NCBI GenBank assembly: GCA_964370235.1
Contig: CAYJIL010000069.1
Span: forward strand, 1 to 12,570
Source of the DNA: CAYJIL01 sp964370235
GTDB taxonomy: Bacteria; Bacteroidota; Bacteroidia; Bacteroidales; Rikenellaceae
Reading direction: 5' to 3'
Length of the DNA stretch: 12,570 bases
Shown in pieces: positions 1 to 8,375 of this stretch (its first letter is position 1; each line of letters begins with the position of its first letter). The position numbers were made by a program, and so were the translations under genes. The notes beneath the pieces are model-generated. The model made no database searches, was not told the origin of the DNA, and worked only from the letters and a program-made list of their open reading frames with translations.

Positions 1-3000
1 TCGTTGATCTTCACACCCTGCATACGGTAAACCTCTTGAATCTCATTCACGATATACTCCTGAACCTTTGTAGGTCCTTGGATTGCTAGAATGTCGGCTG
101 GTGTAATAGCACCGTCCGATAGAGGCATACCCGCCTTAACATAGTCATTCTCCTGAACTAGGATCTGACGTGCTAGAGGTACAAGGTACTTAACAGTTTC
201 GCCTGTCTTGCTTGTAACGATAACCTCACGGTTACCACGCTTAATCTTACCGAATGAGATCTCACCGTCGATTTCAGAAACCACTGCTGGATTCGATGGG
301 TTACGAGCCTCGAATAGCTCAGTAACACGAGGAAGACCTCCGGTGATATCACCACTCTTACCTACTGCACGTGGAATCTTGATTAGGATATCACCCGCTT
401 TAACAGCAGCATTCTCCTTAACTACGATGTGTGCACCTACTGGTAGGTTATATTGCTTTTGATCTTCACCGTTGTTATCAACAATCTTAATAACAGGGTT
501 CTTAGTCTTATCACGAGTCTCGATAATAACTTTCTCACGGAAACCAGTCTGCTCATCAGACTCCTCACGATATGTGATACCCTCGATAACGCTATCAAAG
601 GCAATCTGTCCATCGTACTCAGAGATGATAACTGCGTTATATTGATCCCACTCACAAATGATATCTCCCTTAGTAATATCATCGCCACTGTTCTTGTAAA
701 GCGATGCACCATAAGGTAGGTTGAATGTGAATAGTGTCATTCCCGTAAGAGGATTAACGATACGCATTTCGCTCAGACGGCTAATTACGATCTGGTACTC
801 CTCGCCAAGCTCGTTAACACGTGTTACAGTACGAAGATCGTCAATCTCTAGGCGACCATCATAACGTGCCGATACTTTGTTGTCTGATGCAACACCACCG
901 GCAACACCACCCACGTGGAACGTACGAAGTGTAAGCTGTGTACCCGGCTCACCGATACTCTGTGCAGCGATAACACCAACAACCTCGCCAAGCTGAACCT
1001 TGCGGCCAGTAGATAGGTTGCGACCATAACACTTAGCACAAACACCTTTCTTACTCTCACAAGTAAGTACCGAACGAATCTCAACTTGCTCGATTGGCGA
1101 CTTGTCGATAACCTTAGCAACATCTTCACAAATCTCCTCACCAGCAGCCAAAATAAGCTCACCAGTTGTTGGGTGAATAATGTCGTTAACAGCTGTACGA
1201 CCAAGAATACGCTCATGTAGAGTCTCTACAACGTCCTCGTTACGCTTGATAGCTGTTGCTTGTAGACCACGAAGTGTACCACAATCAACCTCTTGGATGA
1301 TAACATCCTGCGCTACGTCTACTAGACGACGTGTAAGGTAACCCGCATCGGCAGTCTTAAGTGCCGTATCGGCAAGACCCTTACGAGCACCGTGAGTAGA
1401 GATAAAGTACTCTAGTACCGACAGACCCTCCTTAAAGTTAGAAAGGATAGGATTCTCGATAATTTGAGCTACATCTGCACCCGACTTCTGAGGTTTTGCC
1501 ATCAGACCACGCATACCCGAAAGCTGACGAATCTGCTCGTTAGAACCACGGGCACCCGAGTCAAGCATCATATATACAGGATTGAAACCTTGGTTATCCT
1601 CTGTAAGCTGCTTAATAACGGTGTGCGTTAGCTTAGAGTTGGTGTGCGTCCAAATATCGATAATTTGGTTGTAACGCTCGTTGTTAGTAATAAGACCCAT
1701 GTTGTATGACTCCATTACCTCTTCAACTTGTGCGTAACCATCGTTAACTAGCTCTTGCTTCTCTTCTGGAATGATAACAGCGTCAAGGTTGAACGACAGT
1801 CCACCACGGAATGCCATTTGGTAACCTAGAGTCTTGATATCATCAAGGAACTTAGCAGCACAAGCAGCACCCGATGTTTTCATTACACGACCGATAATAT
1901 CACGAAGCGATTTCTTTGTAAGAAGTTCGTTGATATAACCTGCCTCTTGCGGTACATATTGGTTGAATAGGATACGTCCTATTGTTGTCTCAATTAGTTT
2001 GCTCTTGCCCTCTTCTTGGATACGTAGCTTCACAATTGCGTGTAGCTGTGCACGACCCTCGTTGTAGGCAATGATAGCCTCCTCTGCCGAATAGAACTTG
2101 AAGCCCTCACCAACTACACCTTTACGTGGCTTGGTAATGTAGTAAAGACCAAGAACCATGTCCTGAGATGGTACAGTAATAGGAGCACCATTTGCAGGGT
2201 TAAGGATGTTGTGAGCACCTAGCATTAGAAGTTGAGCCTCCAAAATTGCAGCATTACCTAGCGGAAGGTGAACAGCCATCTGGTCACCATCGAAGTCGGC
2301 ATTAAAGGCCGTACACGCTAGTGGATGCAGCTGGATTGCCTTACCCTCGATAAGCTTAGGCTGGAATGCCTGAATACCCAAACGGTGAAGAGTTGGGGCA
2401 CGGTTCAGAAGAACTGGGTGACCCTTTAGAACGTTCTCTAGGATATCCCAAACAACAGGCTCACGCTTGTCGATGATCTTCTTAGCACTCTTAACAGTTT
2501 TAACAACGCCACGCTCAATCAGTTTACGAATGATGAATGGTTTGTATAGCTCGGCAGCCATGTATTTTGGAATACCACACTCGTGCATCTTTAGCTCGGG
2601 ACCAACGACAATTACCGAACGTGCAGAATAGTCAACACGCTTACCTAGTAGGTTTTGACGGAAACGTCCTTGCTTACCCTTAAGGCTATCAGATAGCGAC
2701 TTTAGTGGGCGATTGCTCTCTGTCTTAACAGCGTTGCTCTTACGAGAGTTATCGAATAGTGAATCGACAGCCTCCTGAAGCATACGTTTCTCATTACGTA
2801 GGATAACCTCTGGTGCGTTAATCTCGATTAGACGCTTTAGACGGTTGTTACGAATAATTACACGACGATATAGGTCATTAAGGTCACTTGTTGCAAAACG
2901 ACCACCATCTAGCGGCACAAGAGGGCGAAGCTCTGGAGGAGTAACAGGTACTACCTTTAGCACCATCCACTCAGGACGGTTAACCTCTTTTGATGCACGG

Positions 3001-3704
3001 AACGCCTCTACTACGTTAAGACGCTTTAGTGCCTCACTCTTACGCTGCTGAGAAGTCTCAACAGATGCCTTATGGCGAAGCGAGTATGATAGCTCGTCAA
3101 GATTTACTCTCTCTAGTAGCATATACACTGCCTCTGCACCCATAAGTGCAATAAATTTATCTGGATGTGAGTCGTCTAGTTGCTGGTTGCCCTTTGGAAG
3201 TGTGTCAAGAATGTCAAGATACTCCTTCTCTGTAAGTAGAGCAAGATCTTCAGTCTCCTCGGCAACACCTTTTTGAACAACGATATAACGCTCATAGTAG
3301 ATAACAGTCTCAAGACGCTTAGTTGGAACACCGATAAGGTAACCAATCTTGTTAGGTAGCGATCTAAAGTACCAAATGTGAACAACAGGCACAACTAGTG
3401 AGATGTGACCCGTACGCTCACGGCGAACCTTCTTCTCGGTAACCTCGACACCACAACGATCGCAGACAATACCCTTGTAACGGATTCTCTTATACTTACC
3501 ACAGTGACACTCATAATCCTTTACAGGACCAAAGATGCGCTCACAGAAAAGACCATCACGCTCAGGCTTGTAAGTACGATAGTTGATAGTTTCTGGCTTT
3601 AGAACCTCACCGCTAGAGTTACCCAGAATATCCTCTGGAGAGGCTAGCGAGATAGAGATCTTAGAGAAACTAGTATTATGTTTATTCTCTCTTTTTAAAG
3701 ACAT
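1..3704 (-). CDS. rpoC: RNA polymerase beta' subunit RpoC, partial (C-terminus beyond the window)
   Basis: Catalytic beta' subunit of the RNA polymerase core. The frame opens at ATG 3704-3702 and stays open to the window edge, giving 1234 codons; by comparison with the family, roughly 200 residues are missing. The N-terminal zinc site has Cys66, Cys68, Cys81 and Cys84. The Mg-binding NADFDGD motif lies at residues 468-474 (Asp470, Asp472, Asp474). The second zinc site uses Cys808, Cys882, Cys889 and Cys892. The bridge helix falls around residues 762-797. The trigger loop holds Leu926 where E. coli has Met932, and His930 for the catalytic-loop His936. About 170 residues separate the trigger-loop start from DITGGLPRV (from Asp1119), so an SI3-type lineage insertion is present. 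It follows rpoB after 97 nt and is probably co-transcribed with it. I saw no stop or frameshift in the part present. Confidence 0.97.
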   Translation of the reverse strand, partial: MSLKRENKHNTSFSKISISLASPEDILGNSSGEVLKPETINYRTYKPERDGLFCERIFGPVKDYECHCGKYKRIRYKGIVCDRCGVEVTEKKVRRERTGHISLVVPVVHIWYFRSLPNKIGYLIGVPTKRLETVIYYERYIVVQKGVAEETEDLALLTEKEYLDILDTLPKGNQQLDDSHPDKFIALMGAEAVYMLLERVNLDELSYSLRHKASVETSQQRKSEALKRLNVVEAFRASKEVNRPEWMVLKVVPVTPPELRPLVPLDGGRFATSDLNDLYRRVIIRNNRLKRLIEINAPEVILRNEKRMLQEAVDSLFDNSRKSNAVKTESNRPLKSLSDSLKGKQGRFRQNLLGKRVDYSARSVIVVGPELKMHECGIPKYMAAELYKPFIIRKLIERGVVKTVKSAKKIIDKREPVVWDILENVLKGHPVLLNRAPTLHRLGIQAFQPKLIEGKAIQLHPLACTAFNADFDGDQMAVHLPLGNAAILEAQLLMLGAHNILNPANGAPITVPSQDMVLGLYYITKPRKGVVGEGFKFYSAEEAIIAYNEGRAQLHAIVKLRIQEEGKSKLIETTIGRILFNQYVPQEAGYINELLTKKSLRDIIGRVMKTSGAACAAKFLDDIKTLGYQMAFRGGLSFNLDAVIIPEEKQELVNDGYAQVEEVMESYNMGLITNNERYNQIIDIWTHTNSKLTHTVIKQLTEDNQGFNPVYMMLDSGARGSNEQIRQLSGMRGLMAKPQKSGADVAQIIENPILSNFKEGLSVLEYFISTHGARKGLADTALKTADAGYLTRRLVDVAQDVIIQEVDCGTLRGLQATAIKRNEDVVETLHERILGRTAVNDIIHPTTGELILAAGEEICEDVAKVIDKSPIEQVEIRSVLTCESKKGVCAKCYGRNLSTGRKVQLGEVVGVIAAQSIGEPGTQLTLRTFHVGGVAGGVASDNKVSARYDGRLEIDDLRTVTRVNELGEEYQIVISRLSEMRIVNPLTGMTLFTFNLPYGASLYKNSGDDITKGDIICEWDQYNAVIISEYDGQIAFDSVIEGITYREESDEQTGFREKVIIETRDKTKNPVIKIVDNNGEDQKQYNLPVGAHIVVKENAAVKAGDILIKIPRAVGKSGDITGGLPRVTELFEARNPSNPAVVSEIDGEISFGKIKRGNREVIVTSKTGETVKYLVPLARQILVQENDYVKAGMPLSDGAITPADILAIQGPTKVQEYIVNEIQEVYRMQGVKIN

Positions 3705-3756
3705 AGTTTTGAGAATTATTGTTTTTCCTATCTTTTAAACATATTACCACCATAGA

Positions 3757-3781
3757 GGGGCTAGGCGCATTACCAAGCCCC
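3757..3781 (-). other. Stem-loop in the rpoB-rpoC spacer
   Basis: In the 97-nt spacer the transcript can fold with arms GGGGCT and AGCCCC (6 bp), one T-T mismatch, then further pairs G-C, G-C and a G-U wobble. What follows on the transcript is mixed sequence rather than a T run, so this is not a convincing intrinsic terminator. A processing site or mRNA-stabilising element is a more likely role, but that is inference. The adjoining CCATATATGG at 3780-3789 is a perfect short palindrome sharing two bases with the stem. Confidence 0.5.
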
Positions 3782-3800
3782 ATATATGGATGATCTATAA

Positions 3801-6800
3801 TTAGTCTAGCTTCACATTAAGGGCAAGACCCTTAAGCTCGTGAAGAAGTACATTAAGCGACTCTGGAATACCTGGCTGTGGTAGGTTATCGCCTTTAACG
3901 ATAGCCTCGTAAGCCTTAGCACGACCCATAACGTCATCACTCTTAATGGTTAGAATCTCTTGAAGGATGTTTGCAGCACCAAAGGCCTCTAGTGCCCAAA
4001 CCTCCATCTCACCAAAACGCTGACCACCAAACTGTGCTTTACCACCAAGTGGTTGCTGTGTGATTAGCGAGTATGGACCGATAGAACGTGCGTGCATCTT
4101 ATCATCAACCATGTGTCCTAGCTTTAGCATATACACTACACCGACAGTTGCTGGCTGGTCGAAACGCTCACCAGTACCACCATCGTATAGGTATGTACGA
4201 CCACTACGTGGAATACCTGCCTCGGCTGCATAGTTATTGATATCCTCAAGCGAGATACCATCAAAGATAGGAGTTGCAAAAGTAAGACCTAGTTCACGAC
4301 CTGCCCAACCTAGTACAGTCTCATAGATCTGACCAAGGTTCATACGAGAAGGTACACCCAGTGGGTTAAGAACGATATCTACGATGCTACCGTCATCCAA
4401 GAATGGCATATCCTCATCACGTACAACACGTGCAACGATACCCTTGTTACCGTGACGACCCGCCATCTTATCACCTACTCTTAGTTTACGCTTTTTAGCA
4501 ATGTAAACCTTAGCAAGCTGCATGATACCCGATGGTAGTTCATCACCGTTAGTGATGTTGTCTCTCTCACGCTTAAGGTGAGCATCAAGCTCCTTATTCT
4601 TTATAGAGTAGTTGTTTAGAAGATTCTTAACAAGCTCGTTAAGTTCAGCATCATGAGTCCAACCTAGTGGGCTAACATTCATGAAGTTGATCTCCTCTAG
4701 CATCTCTTGAGTAAATGTAACACCTTCTGGAATTACCTCCATGCCTACGTGGTCAGCAATCGAAGCAGACTTCATACCCGAAATTAGAGATAGAAGCTTC
4801 TCGATAAGAGCTTTGCGAAGATCAAACATCTTCTGCTCTGTTTCGTGCTCTACTTTGTCAAGTAGTGCTTTCTCAGACTTGCTCTTCTTGTTGTCTTTGC
4901 TTGCACGTGCAAATAGCTTGCGGTCGATAACAACACCGTGTAGCGATGGTTGAGCCTTCAAAGAAGCATCTTTAACATCACCCGCCTTGTCACCAAAGAT
5001 AGCACGAAGTAGCTTCTCCTCTGGAGAAGGATCGCTTTCGCCCTTTGGAGTAATCTTACCTACAAGAATATCACCTGGCTTAACAATAGCACCAACACGA
5101 ATGATACCATTCTCGTCCAAATCACGTGTAGCATCTTCGCTAACGTTAGGAATATCCGAAGTAAGTTCCTCAAGACCACGTTTTGTATCACGCACCTCCA
5201 TGATGTACTCATCGATATGTACCGATGTATAAACATCATCACGTACTAGACGCTCAGAGATAACGATAGCATCCTCGAAGTTATAACCCTTCCAAGGCAT
5301 GAACGCAACTTTAAGGTTGCGACCAAGTGCTAGCTCGCCTGCTTGTGTAGAGTAACCCTCTGTCATCACCTGACCCTTAGTAATCTTTTCGCCACGGCGA
5401 ACGATTGGCTTAAGAGTTAGAGATGTACTCTGGTTTGTTTTACGATATTTTGGTAGCTTATGAATTGTAATTTCTGGTTCAAAGCTAACAACTCTTTCAT
5501 TGTCGGTACGCTCATAGATAACATGTATCTCACGAGAGTCCGAATAGATAACCTCACCATTCTCCTCGGCAACGATCTGAACACGGCTGTCGCGAATAAC
5601 ATCCTTCTCAAGACCCGTACCTACAACAGGCGCTTCACACTTAATAAGTGGAACAGCCTGGCGCATCATGTTAGATCCCATCAGTGCACGGTTGGCATCA
5701 TCATGCTCTAGGAAAGGAATAAGCGAAGCTGCAATAGATGCAATCTGGTTAGGAGCAACGTCCATCATATCTACCTCCTCGGCAGTTACAACTGGGAAGT
5801 CACCATCAAAACGAGACTGAATCTTATTTGGATTTAGGAAGTATCCCTCATCGTCAATTGCTGCATTTGCCTGAGCAATTGTAAGACCCTCTTCCTCCTC
5901 TGCACTCACATAGCGAATACCATCATCAGTAGTGCTTACCTTGCCATCCACTACCTTGCGGTATGGAGTCTCGATAAAGCCCATGTCACTAATCTTTGCA
6001 TATACACAAAGAGAAGAGATAAGACCAATGTTAGGACCCTCTGGAGTTTCGATAGGACAAAGACGACCATAGTGAGTATAGTGAACGTCACGCACCTCGA
6101 AACCTGCTCTCTCACGAGAAAGACCACCAGGACCCAGTGCCGATAGACGACGCTTGTTAGTAATCTCAGCAAGTGGATTGGTTTGGTCCATGAACTGTGA
6201 TAGCTGGTTTGTTCCAAAGAACGAGTTGATAACAGACGATAGAGTCTTAGCGTTAATCAGCTCAGTTGGAGCAAATACTTCGTTATCACGAACGTTCATA
6301 CGCTCTCTGATTGTACGAGCCATACGTGCAAAACCTACACTAAATTGGTTTGCTAGCTGCTCACCAACAGTACGAACACGACGGTTACTTAGGTGGTCAA
6401 TATCATCAACATCTGCCTTAGAGTTAATAAGTGCAATAAGGTACTTGATGATATAGATCATATCCTCACGAGTAAGGATACGTGTAGTTGGATCAATGTC
6501 AAGCTCTAGCTTCTTGTTCAAACGGTAACGACCAACTTGTCCTAGGTCATAACGCTTATCAGAGAAGAATAGCTTGTCAATTACATCACGAGCCGTAGCC
6601 TCATCAGGCGGCTCAGAATTTCTTAGCTGTCTATATATGTAGACCACAGCCTCTTTTTCAGAGTTACATGGGTCTTTTTGAAGTGTATTAGATACGATAG
6701 TGTAATCTGCAGTACTTTGACCTTCTTTGTATACTAGAATGGTCTTGTTGCCAGAGTCCAAGATATCTTCGATGTTATCATCAGTAAGAAGTGTCTCTCT

Positions 6801-7616
6801 ATCTACGATAATCTCGTTACGCTCGATAGATACAACCTCACCTGTATCCTCATCTACAAAGTCTTCAACCCAGCTCTTAAGAATACGTGCAGCTAGCTTA
6901 CGGCCTACAACCTTCTTTAGATTCGCTTTGTTTACCTTTATTACATCGGCAAGATCAAAGATCTCAAGAATTTGGTTGTCGCTCTCGAAACCAATGGCAC
7001 GAAGCAGTGTTGTTACAGGAAGTTTCTTTTTACGATCGATATAAGCATACATGACATTGTTAATGTCTGTTGCAAACTCAATCCAAGAACCCTTGAATGG
7101 GATGATACGTGCCGAATATAGCTTTGTACCATTTGAGTGCATACTCTGCCCAAAGAATACACCAGGTGAACGGTGTAGCTGAGACACAATAACACGCTCT
7201 GCACCGTTAATAACAAAGGTACCACGAGGTGTCATATATGGCACAACGCCAAAATATACATCTTGAATCTTTGTTCCGAAATCCTCATGCTCGGGATCGG
7301 TACAGTAGAGTTTTAGTTTTGCCTTTAAAGGCACACTGTACGTAAGGCCACGCTCAATACACTCGTCGATAGAGTAGCGAGGTGGATCGATATAGTAATC
7401 GATAAACTCAAGTACAAAATTGTTTCTTGTATCAGTAATCGGGAAGTTCTCCATGAATACTTTATACAGCCCCTCATTGAGTCTATTCTCTGGGGTTGTA
7501 TCTAGCTGGAAAAAATCTTGAAATGACTTTAGCTGTATCTCCAAGAAGTCAGGATATTCCATCTTGTTCTTGATCGAAGAAAAGCTGATACGTTGGTTTT
7601 TAGTGTTCAGAGACAT
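3801..7616 (-). CDS. rpoB: RNA polymerase beta subunit RpoB
   Basis: Beta subunit of core RNA polymerase, 1271 aa from ATG 7616-7614. An upstream in-frame TTG at 7655-7653 would add 13 residues, but the MSLNTKNQRISF start matches the usual Bacteroidales N-terminus and is preceded by A-rich sequence. The rifampicin pocket spans about residues 468-494 (NQLSQFMDQ, then ALGPGG). The Glu781-Asp782 pair corresponds to E. coli Glu813-Asp814. In GDKMAGRHGNKG, Lys1050 and Lys1058 correspond to the active-site Lys1065 and Lys1073. A lineage insertion lies between about 890 and 1035. The C-terminus (GIPESLNVLLHELKGL) is typical of the family. The oddity is Asn487 where E. coli has His526; Gln474, Asp477 and Ser492, three other common resistance positions, are unchanged. 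The gene sits 347 nt downstream of rplL and 97 nt before rpoC, in the usual operon order. Confidence 0.99.
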   Translation of the reverse strand: MSLNTKNQRISFSSIKNKMEYPDFLEIQLKSFQDFFQLDTTPENRLNEGLYKVFMENFPITDTRNNFVLEFIDYYIDPPRYSIDECIERGLTYSVPLKAKLKLYCTDPEHEDFGTKIQDVYFGVVPYMTPRGTFVINGAERVIVSQLHRSPGVFFGQSMHSNGTKLYSARIIPFKGSWIEFATDINNVMYAYIDRKKKLPVTTLLRAIGFESDNQILEIFDLADVIKVNKANLKKVVGRKLAARILKSWVEDFVDEDTGEVVSIERNEIIVDRETLLTDDNIEDILDSGNKTILVYKEGQSTADYTIVSNTLQKDPCNSEKEAVVYIYRQLRNSEPPDEATARDVIDKLFFSDKRYDLGQVGRYRLNKKLELDIDPTTRILTREDMIYIIKYLIALINSKADVDDIDHLSNRRVRTVGEQLANQFSVGFARMARTIRERMNVRDNEVFAPTELINAKTLSSVINSFFGTNQLSQFMDQTNPLAEITNKRRLSALGPGGLSRERAGFEVRDVHYTHYGRLCPIETPEGPNIGLISSLCVYAKISDMGFIETPYRKVVDGKVSTTDDGIRYVSAEEEEGLTIAQANAAIDDEGYFLNPNKIQSRFDGDFPVVTAEEVDMMDVAPNQIASIAASLIPFLEHDDANRALMGSNMMRQAVPLIKCEAPVVGTGLEKDVIRDSRVQIVAEENGEVIYSDSREIHVIYERTDNERVVSFEPEITIHKLPKYRKTNQSTSLTLKPIVRRGEKITKGQVMTEGYSTQAGELALGRNLKVAFMPWKGYNFEDAIVISERLVRDDVYTSVHIDEYIMEVRDTKRGLEELTSDIPNVSEDATRDLDENGIIRVGAIVKPGDILVGKITPKGESDPSPEEKLLRAIFGDKAGDVKDASLKAQPSLHGVVIDRKLFARASKDNKKSKSEKALLDKVEHETEQKMFDLRKALIEKLLSLISGMKSASIADHVGMEVIPEGVTFTQEMLEEINFMNVSPLGWTHDAELNELVKNLLNNYSIKNKELDAHLKRERDNITNGDELPSGIMQLAKVYIAKKRKLRVGDKMAGRHGNKGIVARVVRDEDMPFLDDGSIVDIVLNPLGVPSRMNLGQIYETVLGWAGRELGLTFATPIFDGISLEDINNYAAEAGIPRSGRTYLYDGGTGERFDQPATVGVVYMLKLGHMVDDKMHARSIGPYSLITQQPLGGKAQFGGQRFGEMEVWALEAFGAANILQEILTIKSDDVMGRAKAYEAIVKGDNLPQPGIPESLNVLLHELKGLALNVKLD

Positions 7617-7801
7617 TTTATCCAAAGATTTATTATTTCTGTTGCCACACACCAAATAAGAATCGGACTAAAACCTGCCTATGTTCAATCTCACTAGCCT
7701 CTGCTTCGAAAAGAAGTGTTTCGCAATGCAAGCAAAAAACAATCCGACAAACTTTAACTTTTTCTATGATTTCACATAAAGAAAGTGTGGTTATAAATAT
7801 T

Positions 7802-7833
7802 TCGCCCTAACTTAACAGTTATAACTAGGGCGA
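7802..7833 (-). other. Stem-loop D in the rplL-rpoB leader
   Basis: The 8-bp GC-rich arms TCGCCCTA and TAGGGCGA enclose 16 nt, which contain a smaller possible 4-bp hairpin (TAAC/GTTA). The sequence after it on the transcript is AAATATTT rather than a T run, so it looks like a structural or processing element rather than a terminator. It is the most GC-rich structure in the spacer. Confidence 0.5.
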
Positions 7834-7840
7834 TAAAGAC

Positions 7841-7854
7841 ACACAGGACTGTGT
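7841..7854 (-). other. Short inverted repeat C in the rplL-rpoB leader
   Basis: ACACAG and CTGTGT are separated by GA. As RNA this would fold as a 5-bp stem with a 4-nt loop. On its own it could be chance; it is listed because it sits in a row with three other stem-loops. Confidence 0.3.
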
Positions 7855-7868
7855 ATCAGATAGTAAGC

Positions 7869-7896
7869 CTTGACTAAAAGAATAAAATGTGTCAAG
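7869..7896 (-). other. Stem-loop B in the rplL-rpoB leader
   Basis: The 6-bp arms CTTGAC and GTCAAG enclose a 16-nt A/T-rich loop. It has modest stability and no T tract after it. It lies directly after the GAAA-loop hairpin on the transcript. Confidence 0.35.
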
Positions 7897-7910
7897 ACAA
7901 AGAAAAGGCA

Positions 7911-7934
7911 TAGAATCTATTTTCATAGATTCTA
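7911..7934 (-). terminator. Attenuator-like hairpin with GAAA loop after rplL
   Basis: On the transcript a perfect 10-bp stem (TAGAATCTAT with ATAGATTCTA) is closed by a GAAA tetraloop, a stable GNRA loop, 29 nt after the rplL stop codon. It is followed by TGCCTTTTCTTTGTCTT, which is T-rich but interrupted. The stem is AT-rich, so termination would be partial at best. That suits an attenuator that lets a fraction of polymerases continue into rpoBC, or an RNA end-protection or processing hairpin for the upstream ribosomal-protein mRNA. Confidence 0.55.
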
Positions 7935-7963
7935 CACCTATATAAAGGTTTCTGAGTAGTTAA

Positions 7964-8335
7964 TTACTTAACCTCTACCTCAGCACCAGCCTCCTCTAGA
8001 GCAGACTTGATAGCCTCAGCCTCCTCTTTAGAGATACCTTCTTTAACTGCTTTAGGAGCACCGTCAACTACTTCTTTAGCCTCTTTAAGACCAAGACCAC
8101 AGATTTCCTTAACAGCCTTAACTACTTGAAGCTTAGCTGCACCTGCGCTCTTAAGAACTACATCAAAAGATGTCTTCTCCTCAGCTGCTGCCTCACCTGC
8201 TGGAGCTGCTGCTACTGCTACTGCTGCTGCAGCTGGCTCAATGCCATACTCATCCTTAAGGATTGTTGCTAGTTCGTTAACTTCTTTAACTGTCAAGTTT
8301 ACCAACTCCTCAGCCAATTTCTTGATATCTGCCAT
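7964..8335 (-). CDS. rplL: Large ribosomal subunit protein bL12 (L7/L12)
   Basis: Multicopy stalk protein that recruits and activates translational GTPases such as EF-Tu and EF-G. It is 123 aa, a typical family length. Residues 1-32 form the dimerising and L10-binding N-terminal domain. Residues 33-53 are the Ala/Pro/Gly-rich flexible hinge. Residues 54-123 are the factor-binding C-terminal domain, with TSFDVVLKSAG at its start and the GLGLKEAKEVVDGAP helix-turn region at 80-94. The start is ATG 8335-8333, preceded by an almost purely A/T spacer with AAATAAAA just before the codon. It lies 40 nt after rplJ, its binding partner, and before the long structured spacer leading to rpoB. The first leucines use TTG, unlike tuf. 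Confidence 0.99.
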   Translation of the reverse strand: MADIKKLAEELVNLTVKEVNELATILKDEYGIEPAAAAVAVAAAPAGEAAAEEKTSFDVVLKSAGAAKLQVVKAVKEICGLGLKEAKEVVDGAPKAVKEGISKEEAEAIKSALEEAGAEVEVK

Positions 8336-8375
8336 TTTTATTTACTTTTAAATAGTTTTTAATTTAATTTTTTTA
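8336..8375 (-). promoter_or_regulatory. A/T-only translation initiation region of rplL
   Basis: The 40-nt rplJ-rplL spacer is almost entirely A and T, contains no Shine-Dalgarno-like purine motif, and has several runs of A on the transcript. Bacteroidota generally depend on A-rich, unstructured initiation regions rather than a Shine-Dalgarno pairing. Here it precedes the ribosomal protein needed in several copies per ribosome, so a strong initiation region is plausible (inference). Confidence 0.45.

Larger units (their letters stand above)
7617..7963 (-). promoter_or_regulatory. rplL-rpoB intergenic leader, no gene
   Basis: This 347-nt spacer contains no credible coding region. On the transcript strand the rplL-proximal half carries four successive stem-loop candidates (7911-7934, 7869-7896, 7841-7854, 7802-7833), followed by about 185 nt of AT-rich, apparently unstructured sequence up to the rpoB start. 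I looked for a Bacteroidota-type promoter (TTG with TAnnTTTG about 20 nt downstream) and found only one-mismatch versions of the -7 element (AAAGTTTG, AATCTTTG) without a well-spaced TTG. In E. coli the equally long rplL-rpoB spacer holds an attenuator and an RNase III site that lower rpoBC expression relative to the ribosomal proteins; a similar role here is inference from position and structure. Confidence 0.6.

Noticed and set aside
208..1216. Several plus- and minus-strand frames of 60-122 codons inside the rpoC region
   Set aside because: They lie in other frames of rpoC, whose own frame is open with all family motifs; their proteins are low-complexity shadows rich in Leu, Val, Ser and Arg.
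7617..7655. TTG start 13 codons upstream giving a 1284-residue RpoB
   Set aside because: ATG at 7616 matches the usual Bacteroidales N-terminus and has an A-rich initiation region; the extra residues (VCGNRNNKSLDK) resemble no family sequence I know.
7841..7896. TTGACA on the transcript strand as an E. coli-type -35 promoter
   Set aside because: It is part of the CTTGAC/GTCAAG stem, has no matching -10 element at the right distance, and Bacteroidota use a different promoter consensus.
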